Below are positions 1 through 4,887 of a DNA stretch of 8,000 nucleotides, one piece after another. Numbering within the stretch: the first letter of the stretch is position 1; the number at the start of each line of letters is the position of its first letter. The notes beneath the pieces are model-generated. The model was not told the origin of the DNA, did no database searches, and saw only the letters and a list, made by a program, of their open reading frames with translations. The DNA is taken from positions 1-8,000 of the forward strand of contig CAURVQ010000044.1 in the NCBI GenBank assembly GCA_963528625.1, given 5' to 3'. A program made the translations under genes and the position numbers. This stretch comes from CALHVR01 sp963528625 (lineage in GTDB: Bacteria > Fusobacteriota > Fusobacteriia > Fusobacteriales > Leptotrichiaceae).

Positions 1-136
1 ATATATATATGACTGTATAATGTATTTTATAATAAAATTAAAAGAAAATCAATAGATAATTTTAAAAAATTATTTTTTTTATTTATATGATTTTTTTATA
101 AAATACACTTAATAATGTAAGACTATTTTTCATTAT

Positions 137-165
137 ATTATACCTTAATATATATAAATTTTCAA
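137..165 (-). promoter_or_regulatory. Candidate sigma-70 promoter reading leftward
   Basis: Read on the minus strand, a TTGAAA -35 box (165 to 160) is followed by exactly 17 bp and a perfect TATAAT -10 box (142 to 137). Transcription would start near 130 and run out of the window at position 1. No start codon with a ribosome binding site is seen in 1-130, so a served gene would have a leader of at least 130 nt. Chance matches are likely in such A+T-rich DNA, so this is moderate to weak evidence. Confidence 0.4.
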
Positions 166-196
166 TGATTATTTTTAGAAAAATTAGGAAATTTCT

Positions 197-228
197 ATTG
201 TATTTACAATAAAAAATAATTAATTATT
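197..228. repeat. Pair of short palindromes between two divergent promoters
   Basis: ATTGTA (197-202) and TACAAT (205-210) form an inverted repeat with a 2-nt centre. Four bases on, AATAATTAATTATT (215-228) is a perfect 14-bp palindrome. An alternative hairpin pairs CAATAA (207-212) with TTATTG (224-229). They lie between the leftward promoter at 137-165 and the rightward one at 305-333, so they could be operators or a weak hairpin. No protein can be assigned to them. Confidence 0.3.
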
Positions 229-304
229 GTTAAGAAAGGCGTAAATTAAAGTTATGTTGCTAGTTTTTTTTATTTTATAATGTTATTGCAAATTTTAAAT
301 GAAA

Positions 305-333
305 TTGAAAAAAATTAAAGAATGTGGTAATAT
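305..333 (+). promoter_or_regulatory. Promoter of the antitoxin gene
   Basis: A TTGAAA -35 box (305-310), a 17-bp spacer and a TAATAT -10 box (328-333) preceded by an extended TGG (325-327) make a very good sigma-70 promoter. Transcription would start near 340, giving a leader of about 30 nt before the ATG at 370. The alternating TATATATA at 331-338 overlaps the -10 box. Antitoxins of this class usually repress their own promoter, so an operator here is plausible but not demonstrated. Confidence 0.7.
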
Positions 334-355
334 ATATAGTGAAATGAAAGAGAAA

Positions 356-361
356 AGGGAG
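356..361 (+). promoter_or_regulatory. Ribosome binding site fixing the antitoxin start at ATG 370
   Basis: AGGGAG (356-361) lies 8 nt before the ATG at 370. It overlaps the upstream in-frame GTG at 361, which therefore cannot use it. This favours the ATG as the start. Confidence 0.75.
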
Positions 362-369
362 TGGAAAAA

Positions 370-600
370 ATGAATGTGATATTGAATTTTACAGAGGAAG
401 AAGAAAATTTTATAAATAGTTATTTGGAAAAAAGTTCTGTTTCTTTTGAGGAGATGTTGAAACAAGCGTTACTTGAAAAGATAGAGGATGAAAACGATGC
501 AAGAATTGCAGATGAACGACTTGCAGAGTATGAGGAATATTTGGCAAATGATGGAAAAGAAAAAACATTTTTAGAATTAGTTGAGGAGTTGGGTTTATAA
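370..600 (+). CDS. RelB/DUF6290-type antitoxin (ribbon-helix-helix)
   Basis: A small acidic protein of 76 residues, counted from the ATG at 370. The first 45 residues look like a ribbon-helix-helix DNA-binding domain: a short strand (VILNFT), a helix rich in Glu, then a second helix with the FEEMLKQALLEKIEDE pattern typical of DUF6290/RelB-like antitoxins. The second half (ADERLAEYEEYL, ending in LVEELGL) matches the toxin-binding tail of this family, where sequences often end in a similar ELGL motif. The expected job is to neutralise a RelE-type ribosome-dependent mRNA endonuclease and to repress its own promoter. The toxin frame directly downstream (604-687) is only a remnant, so this antitoxin is orphaned here. 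A GTG at 361 would add three residues but overlaps the ribosome binding site. The family call rests on pattern recognition. Confidence 0.75.
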   Translation: MNVILNFTEEEENFINSYLEKSSVSFEEMLKQALLEKIEDENDARIADERLAEYEEYLANDGKEKTFLELVEELGL

Positions 601-603
601 AAA

Positions 604-687
604 ATGTATAGAATTATAGTTCAAATTAAAGATAAGGAACTAATAATTTTAGCACTTGAAATCGGACATAGAAAAGATATTTATTGA
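604..687 (+). pseudogene. C-terminal remnant of a RelE-type toxin
   Basis: An open frame of 27 codons starts 3 nt after the antitoxin stop. It reads MYRIIVQIKD, then ELIILALEIGHRKDIY, then TGA. This is the characteristic C-terminal end of RelE/ParE-superfamily toxins, which typically read like YRII-x-EI-x-D-x-x-IILVLEIGHRR-x-IY. The final Arg and Tyr of the GHR-x-x-IY motif, the region of the E. coli RelE catalytic residues Arg81 and Tyr87, are still present. A complete toxin is about 85-95 residues, so roughly the first 60 are missing, including the basic helices and the core strands. The ATG-TAT start could be the original toxin start fused in frame to the core by an internal deletion. A short peptide could still be made: GAGGAG at 583-588 is 15 nt upstream, which is far for a ribosome binding site. 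It is not a working toxin. Confidence 0.75.
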
Positions 688-711
688 TAAAAATTGAAGT
701 GAGTTGATGTA

Positions 712-1476
712 ATGAAAACAGAAATTTTATGTATAGGAACAGAGTTGTTAGTTGGAGATATTGTAAATACAAATGCTCAATATATATCAGAAAAATTGAC
801 AAATATTGGAATAGATTTGTATTATCAAACTACGGTTGGCGATAATTTTAAAAGAGTTCAGGAATGTTTAGATATAGCATTTAATAGAGTAGATTTAGTA
901 ATTACAACGGGAGGTTTAGGACCTACGCTTGATGATATTACGAAAGAAGCAGTTGCATATTATTTTGGAGAAAAATTGGAAGTAGTACCGAAATATTTTA
1001 ATATGTTGAAAGAAAGATATAATGAAAAAGGTATAGTAGATTTACCAAGTGGAGCATCAAAAGAAGCTTCAATAATAAAAGGGTCAAGATTGATAGAAAA
1101 TGGAGCTGGACTTGCACCCGGATTTTTCTTTGAAAAAGAAGGGAAAAAAATAATAGTGTTGCCGGGGCCTCCAAAAGAATTGACTTATATGATTGATAAT
1201 GAAGTTTTATCGTTATTAAGTGAGTATTCAGAAACGATTTTACTTATGAAAACATTGGAAATAAAAGGAGTGCCTGAAGGAACTATTGATGATAGATTAA
1301 AAAATTATTTTGAAATGTCAAATCCGACAGTTGCACCTTATGCGAAAGAAAAAGCCGTTCATGTAAGAGTGGCGATGAAAGGATCTCGTGATAAACAAGA
1401 TGAAATAATGGGTAAAATAGATAAAATTATTAAAGAAATAAAAGAAATTTATCCAATGGCAGAAGAAATAAAATAA
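712..1476 (+). CDS. cinA: CinA N-terminal domain protein (lacks the C-terminal amidase domain)
   Basis: The protein has 254 residues and belongs to the CinA/COG1058 family, which is built on a molybdopterin-binding MoaB-like fold. Visible motifs are GTELL (9-13), GDIVNTNAQY (15-24), the nucleotide/cofactor loop TTGGLGPTLDD (65-75) and LPGPPKE (150-156). The region from about 170 to 254 (PEGTIDDRL, NPTVAPYAKE, VHVRVAMKG) matches the small middle domain. Full-length CinA proteins are about 410-420 residues and end in a PncC nicotinamide-nucleotide deamidase domain with an AESCTGG motif. That domain is absent, and the sequence passes straight to the glyA ribosome binding site. COG1058 domains have been reported as ADP-ribose pyrophosphatases, so that activity may be all that remains. 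The start has GAAGTGAG at 696-703, 8 nt upstream. It is probably first in a run with glyA, 21 nt downstream. Confidence 0.85.
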   Translation: MKTEILCIGTELLVGDIVNTNAQYISEKLTNIGIDLYYQTTVGDNFKRVQECLDIAFNRVDLVITTGGLGPTLDDITKEAVAYYFGEKLEVVPKYFNMLKERYNEKGIVDLPSGASKEASIIKGSRLIENGAGLAPGFFFEKEGKKIIVLPGPPKELTYMIDNEVLSLLSEYSETILLMKTLEIKGVPEGTIDDRLKNYFEMSNPTVAPYAKEKAVHVRVAMKGSRDKQDEIMGKIDKIIKEIKEIYPMAEEIK

Positions 1477-1484
1477 AAAAACAA

Positions 1485-1490
1485 AAGGAG
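1485..1490 (+). promoter_or_regulatory. Ribosome binding site fixing the glyA start at ATG 1498
   Basis: AAGGAG (1485-1490) lies 7 nt before the ATG at 1498. An in-frame GTG at 1495 would leave only 4 nt, so the ATG is the better start. Confidence 0.75.
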
Positions 1491-1497
1491 AGATGTG

Positions 1498-2736
1498 ATG
1501 AGTTATATAAAAAATGTTGATGTAGAAGTGTATAATGCGATAGTGGAGGAAGCTAAAAGACAAGAGGAAGGAATAGAGTTGATTGCTTCTGAAAACTTTG
1601 TGTCTAAAGCTGTAATGGAAGCAGCTGGATCAGTTTTCACAAATAAATATGCAGAAGGATATCCTGGGAAAAGATATTATGGAGGTTGCGTGAATGCCGA
1701 TGTTGTGGAAAGTCTTGCGATTGAAAGATTGAAAGAAATGTTTGGGGCAAAGTATGCTAATGTACAGCCACATTCAGGGTCACAAGCTAATATGGGTGTT
1801 TATGTTTCATTGCTTGAAGCTGGAGACAAAATTTTAGGAATGGGATTGAGTGCTGGAGGTCATTTAACGCACGGATATAAAATTAATTTTTCTGGTAAAA
1901 ATTATGTAGGAATTGAGTACGGATTAAATGCAGAAACGGAATTAATTGATTTTGAGCAAGTGAGAGCTTTAGCTTTAGAACATAAACCTAAAATAATTGT
2001 AGCTGGAGCGAGTGCGTATTCAAGAATTATTGATTTTAAAAAATTTAGAGAAATTGCAGATGAAGTTGGAGCTTATTTAATGGTTGATATGGCACATATA
2101 GCAGGACTTGTTGCTGCTGGAGAGCATCCAAATCCAATAGAGTACGCTGATGTCGTTACATCTACAACGCATAAAACTTTAAGAGGACCTAGAGGTGGAA
2201 TTATCTTAACAAATAATGAAGAAATTGCTAAAAAAATAGATAAAACGATATTCCCGGGTATTCAAGGAGGACCTTTAGTTCATATAATTGCAGCAAAAGC
2301 AGTGGCATTTAAAGAGGCGTTGCAACCAGAATATAAAGAGTATCAACAACAAGTGAGAAAAAATGCAAAAGCTATGGCAGATGAGTTAGTAAAAGAAGGT
2401 CTTAGAATAGTAAGTGGAGGAACTGACAATCATTTAATGTTAGTTGATTTAAGACCAAAAAATGTAACGGGTAAAGCGGCAGAAGAGGCGTTGGAAAAAG
2501 CTGGAATAACTTGCAATAAAAATGCTATACCGAATGATCCAGAAAAACCGTTTATAACGAGTGGAGTAAGACTTGGGACACCGGCAATTACAGCAAGAGG
2601 AATGAAAGAAGAAGAAGCTAGAAAAATAGCTGGAATGATTGTAAAAGTGTTAGAAAATATAAATGATGAAGAAAAAATTGCTGAAGTTAAAAAAGAAGTA
2701 GTAGAATTGACAAAAAAATTTCCATTGTATTTATAA
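1498..2736 (+). CDS. glyA: Serine hydroxymethyltransferase
   Basis: A cytosolic PLP enzyme that interconverts serine plus tetrahydrofolate with glycine plus 5,10-methylene-tetrahydrofolate. It is the main source of one-carbon units, including those used by thymidylate synthase. The 412 residues match the usual bacterial length of about 410-420. Clear signatures are ELIASENFVS (27-36), TNKYAEGYPGKRYYGGC (48-64), QPHSGSQAN, the GGHLTHG loop (120-126), DMAHIAGLVA, and the PLP-binding STTHKTLRGPRGG with Lys226 as the Schiff-base lysine. In the loop, residue 119 is Ala where E. coli GlyA has His (LAHGGHLTHG). This is probably a lineage variant, since the following GGHLTHG is intact. The gene lies 21 nt after cinA and 9 nt before rph, so it is probably cotranscribed with both. 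No glycine riboswitch or other leader structure fits in the gap. Confidence 0.97.
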   Translation: MSYIKNVDVEVYNAIVEEAKRQEEGIELIASENFVSKAVMEAAGSVFTNKYAEGYPGKRYYGGCVNADVVESLAIERLKEMFGAKYANVQPHSGSQANMGVYVSLLEAGDKILGMGLSAGGHLTHGYKINFSGKNYVGIEYGLNAETELIDFEQVRALALEHKPKIIVAGASAYSRIIDFKKFREIADEVGAYLMVDMAHIAGLVAAGEHPNPIEYADVVTSTTHKTLRGPRGGIILTNNEEIAKKIDKTIFPGIQGGPLVHIIAAKAVAFKEALQPEYKEYQQQVRKNAKAMADELVKEGLRIVSGGTDNHLMLVDLRPKNVTGKAAEEALEKAGITCNKNAIPNDPEKPFITSGVRLGTPAITARGMKEEEARKIAGMIVKVLENINDEEKIAEVKKEVVELTKKFPLYL

Positions 2737-2745
2737 AGGAGAAAC

Positions 2746-3441
2746 ATGAGAAATAACGGAAGAAAAAACGATGAAATGAGAGAAGTTAAAGTTACTAGAA
2801 ATTATATAATGCATCCTGAAGGATCTGTTTTGATAGAATTTGGTAACACAAAAGTAATTTGTAATGCAACGGTAGAAGAGAGAATACCGCCATTTTTACG
2901 AGGGACAGGAAGTGGTTGGATAACAGCTGAGTATAGTATGTTGCCGAGAGCTACAAATAATAGAGTGCAAAGGGAAGCATCAAAAGGTAAAATAATGGGT
3001 CGAACTATGGAAATTCAAAGGTTGATTGGGAGAGCGTTGAGAGCGGCTGTAGATTTAGAGAAATTAGGAGAAAGACAAATTTTAGTTGATTGTGATGTAA
3101 TTCAGGCAGATGGAGGAACAAGGACAGCGTCTATAACTGGAGCTTATTTAGCTGTAGAACTTGCGATTGAAAAACTTATAGATGAGGGGAAATTGACAGA
3201 TATTCCTATAAAATCAAAGGTTGCAGCTATAAGTGTTGGAAAAGTGGGCGGTCAAGTTTTACTAGACTTGGAATATGAGGAAGATTCAAAGGCAGAAGTT
3301 GATATGAATGTTGTAATGAATGATAAAGGAGAATTTATTGAATTGCAAGGAACAGGAGAAGAAGCGACTTTTACACAAAATGAGTTGTTAAAATTTATTG
3401 AAGTAAGCAAAAATGCTTTTAATGTATTGTTTAAATTATAA
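2746..3441 (+). CDS. rph: Ribonuclease PH
   Basis: A phosphorolytic 3'-to-5' exoribonuclease that trims the 3' ends of tRNA precursors, using phosphate and releasing nucleoside diphosphates. It works as a hexameric ring in the cytosol. The 231 residues cover the single RNase PH domain, slightly shorter than the common 237-250. Key residues sit at their canonical positions: Arg86 in GRTMEIQRLIGRALRA and Arg126 in ADGGTRTASITGA, both phosphate-binding, and Asp180 and Asp186 in EDSKAEVDMNVVM, the metal/catalytic aspartates. The C-terminal QGTGEEATF is also present. The ribosome binding site AAAGGAGA (2735-2742) overlaps the glyA stop codon, which points to translational coupling. In several bacteria rph is adjacent or fused to an rdgB/HAM1 nucleotide pyrophosphatase gene. 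Neither arrangement is seen here. Confidence 0.96.
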   Translation: MRNNGRKNDEMREVKVTRNYIMHPEGSVLIEFGNTKVICNATVEERIPPFLRGTGSGWITAEYSMLPRATNNRVQREASKGKIMGRTMEIQRLIGRALRAAVDLEKLGERQILVDCDVIQADGGTRTASITGAYLAVELAIEKLIDEGKLTDIPIKSKVAAISVGKVGGQVLLDLEYEEDSKAEVDMNVVMNDKGEFIELQGTGEEATFTQNELLKFIEVSKNAFNVLFKL

Positions 3442-3466
3442 AAATTAAAATGAAAGGAATTGTATG

Positions 3467-4060
3467 ATGAAAAAAATATTAACAATGATGTTATTACTTT
3501 GTTTTTTAGGAATCCAATCGTACAGTAAGGGAAAGGAAAAAAGAATGAATGTAACGATTAAAACTTTAAAAGGGGACATAAATTTAGTATTATTCCCAGA
3601 AAAATCACCGTTGACAGTGGCAAATTTTGTTAATTTAATTCAACAAAAATATTATGATGGAGTAATTTTTCATAGAGTAATTGAAGACTTTATGGCTCAA
3701 GGAGGAGATCCAACAGGAACAGGTATGGGTGGACCCGGATATAGATTTGAAGATGAAACAAATAACGGACTTAAATTTAATAAAGCTGGGAAGTTAGCTA
3801 TGGCAAATGCTGGACCCGGAACAAATGGAAGTCAATTTTTCATAACGACAGTTCCAACAGATTGGCTAGATGGAAATCATACAATTTTTGGAGAAGTTGC
3901 AAGTAAAGATGATTTAGATGTTGTTAAAAACTTGTATAATGGAGATAAAATGATAGAAGTTACAGTGTCTGGAGATGGAATTGAAGAATTGTTAGAAAAA
4001 TATTCAGGTAGAATACAAGAGTGGAATGCAGCGTTAAAATCAATGGGATTAGTAAAATAA
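3467..4060 (+). CDS. Cyclophilin-type peptidyl-prolyl cis-trans isomerase with signal peptide
   Basis: It catalyses cis-trans isomerisation of prolyl peptide bonds during protein folding. The 197 residues, counted from the second ATG, begin with a signal peptide: MKK, a hydrophobic stretch (LTMMLLLCFLGI, 5-16), then a likely signal peptidase I site after QSYS (about residue 20). The Cys at 12 lies inside the hydrophobic core without a lipobox, so a lipoprotein is unlikely. The cyclophilin domain runs from about 27 to 165, with FHRVI (68-72), FMAQGGDPTGTG, NGSQFFITT (120-128) and WLDGNHTIFGEV (133-144). His69, Arg70 and the active-site Gln and Phe residues are present. A short helical tail (about 170-197) follows. 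ATG 3467 is preferred over ATG 3464 because it sits 8 nt after AGGA (3455-3458). A second in-frame start at 3545 has its own ribosome binding site and would give a cytosolic form. Confidence 0.92.
   Translation: MKKILTMMLLLCFLGIQSYSKGKEKRMNVTIKTLKGDINLVLFPEKSPLTVANFVNLIQQKYYDGVIFHRVIEDFMAQGGDPTGTGMGGPGYRFEDETNNGLKFNKAGKLAMANAGPGTNGSQFFITTVPTDWLDGNHTIFGEVASKDDLDVVKNLYNGDKMIEVTVSGDGIEELLEKYSGRIQEWNAALKSMGLVK
3532..3547 (+). promoter_or_regulatory. Internal ribosome binding site and start inside the PPIase gene
   Basis: AAAGGA (3532-3537), preceded by GGG (3529-3531), lies 7 nt before an in-frame ATG at 3545. Starting there yields residues 27-197, which is exactly the cyclophilin domain without the signal peptide. 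The purine run also simply encodes Lys-Gly-Lys-Glu-Lys, so its use for initiation is an inference. Confidence 0.4.
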
Positions 4061-4070
4061 TAAAATAGAA

Positions 4071-4121
4071 AAAATTGAAATAGAAATGAGTAGAGAGCGA
4101 AAGTTTCTATTTTTCAATTTT
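4071..4121 (+). terminator. Imperfect hairpin, probable terminator after the PPIase gene
   Basis: AAAATTGAAATAGAAA (4071-4086) pairs with 4104-4121 as a 16-bp stem with a 2-nt bulge of T residues and a 17-nt loop (4087-4103). It starts 10 nt after the PPIase stop. The stem is almost all A-U, and the trailing T tract is short (TTTT within the arm, then ACTTT), so termination may be partial. Its location between a stop codon and a new promoter supports the call. Confidence 0.5.
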
Positions 4122-4123
4122 AC

Positions 4124-4152
4124 TTTAAAAAAATTGTATATTTTGATATAAT
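4124..4152 (+). promoter_or_regulatory. Promoter of the tmk-hisS-aspS group
   Basis: TTTAAA (4124-4129), a 17-bp spacer and a perfect TATAAT (4147-4152) with an extended TGA (4144-4146) form a good sigma-70 promoter. Transcription would begin near 4159. The 5' leader to the TTG start at 4199 is then about 40 nt, which leaves no space for a T-box. Confidence 0.7.
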
Positions 4153-4186
4153 GATGTATATTGTAAATAATAAAAGTTTTTTAGAT

Positions 4187-4191
4187 GGGAG
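4187..4191 (+). promoter_or_regulatory. Ribosome binding site fixing a TTG start at 4199
   Basis: GGGAG (4187-4191) stands 7 nt before an in-frame TTG at 4199. The upstream ATGs at 4151 and 4154 overlap the -10 box or lie before the expected transcription start, and have no ribosome binding site. Confidence 0.65.
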
Positions 4192-4198
4192 TAAAAAG

Positions 4199-4876
4199 TT
4201 GGGAAAACTTATAATAATAGAAGGATCTGACGGTAGTGGAAAACAGACACAGACAGAAAAATTGTATAAAAGATTACAAACAAGAACAAAAATTTCAATA
4301 AAAAAGGTGTCGTTTCCAAATTATGAAAGCAAAGCGTCAGAGCCTGTAAAAATGTACCTTGCGGGAGAATTTGGCGAAAATACAGGAGATGTAAATGCTT
4401 ATGCAGCTTCAGTTCTTTACTCAGTAGACAGATTTGCGTCGTACAAAAAAGATTGGGAGAAATTTTATGAAGAAGGTGGAGTTGTAATAAGTGACCGTTA
4501 CACAACTTCAAACATGATTCATCAATTACCAAAGATTGAAAATGAGGAAGAACAAAAAAAATATTTGGATTGGATTAAGGACTTGGAATGGAATAAAATA
4601 GGTATTCCAAAACCGAATGTAGTATTTTTCTTAGATATGCCTTATGAATTTAGCCAAAAATTAATGAAAAATCGTGATAATAAAATAACGGGTGAAGCTC
4701 AAAAAGATATACACGAAAGAGATGAAAAATATATGAGAAAATCTTATGAAACTGCAAAAAAATTAGCGATAGATCAAAAATGGGAAATAATAAAATGTGT
4801 AGAAAATGACATATTAAAAAGTATAGATGAAATAAATGACGAAATACTTAAAAAAGTTTTAGAAATTATAAAATAG
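4199..4876 (+). CDS. tmk: Thymidylate kinase (dTMP kinase family)
   Basis: A P-loop kinase expected to phosphorylate dTMP to dTDP with ATP, in the cytosol, for DNA synthesis. From the TTG at 4199 it has 225 residues beginning MGKLIIIEGSDGSGKQTQ. The Walker A loop is Gly9-Lys15 (GSDGSGK), followed by Gln16-Thr17 where most P-loops have Ser/Thr. This GKQTQ form is, as I recall it, typical of a clostridial/fusobacterial branch annotated as thymidylate kinase. The nucleoside-site motif SDRYTTSN is at 98-105. PKPNVVFFLDMP is the next strand, and a lid region with several Arg and Lys (NRDNKITGE, HERDEKYM) follows. Substrate specificity is inferred from family only; another deoxynucleoside monophosphate kinase is possible. 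The longer reading from ATG 4151 adds 16 residues that precede the conserved start and overlap the promoter. hisS follows after 11 nt. Confidence 0.85.
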   Translation: MGKLIIIEGSDGSGKQTQTEKLYKRLQTRTKISIKKVSFPNYESKASEPVKMYLAGEFGENTGDVNAYAASVLYSVDRFASYKKDWEKFYEEGGVVISDRYTTSNMIHQLPKIENEEEQKKYLDWIKDLEWNKIGIPKPNVVFFLDMPYEFSQKLMKNRDNKITGEAQKDIHERDEKYMRKSYETAKKLAIDQKWEIIKCVENDILKSIDEINDEILKKVLEIIK

Positions 4877-4887
4877 GAAGTGAAAAG

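Larger units (their letters stand above)
1..304. other. A+T-rich intergenic region without a recognisable gene
   Basis: No reading frame of useful length with a ribosome binding site is visible on either strand. The stretch is dominated by A and T runs. It holds a candidate leftward promoter (137-165), two adjacent palindromes (197-210 and 215-228) and a 12-bp inverted repeat with arms at 21-32 and 96-107 (TGTATTTTATAA and its complement). In DNA this rich in A+T, short palindromes and TATAAT matches (for example 16-21 and 28-33) also arise by chance. The end of any gene to the left lies outside the window. Confidence 0.6.

Noticed and set aside
21..107. 12-bp inverted repeat (21-32 and 96-107) as possible ends of a mobile element
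   Set aside because: There is no transposase, no target-site duplication, and the 63-bp interior is plain A+T-rich DNA; chance similarity is likely.
280..318. 12-codon ATG frame (MLLQILNEIEKN) before the antitoxin promoter
   Set aside because: It is very short, has no ribosome binding site, and overlaps the -35 box of the promoter at 305-333.
656..683. Possible promoter TTGAAA...TATTTA inside the toxin remnant, before cinA
   Set aside because: The -10 box matches consensus at only 3 of 6 positions and the spacer is 16 bp; it is too weak to annotate.
1318..1563. 81-residue minus-strand frame across the cinA-glyA junction
   Set aside because: It overlaps two well-supported genes and is a Phe/Ile/Tyr/His-rich artefact of A-rich codons read backwards.
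2430..2747. 105-residue open frame on the minus strand inside glyA
   Set aside because: It lies opposite the highly conserved C-terminal part of glyA, and its composition (Phe, Ser, Ile rich) is that of an antisense shadow.
3252..3485. 77-residue minus-strand frame over the end of rph
   Set aside because: It is opposite the conserved catalytic Asp region of rph and has Ser/Phe/Asn-rich shadow composition.
4209..4532. 107-residue open frame on the minus strand inside tmk
   Set aside because: It is the mirror of the conserved P-loop and DRY region and encodes a Leu/His/Phe-rich product with no recognisable domain.
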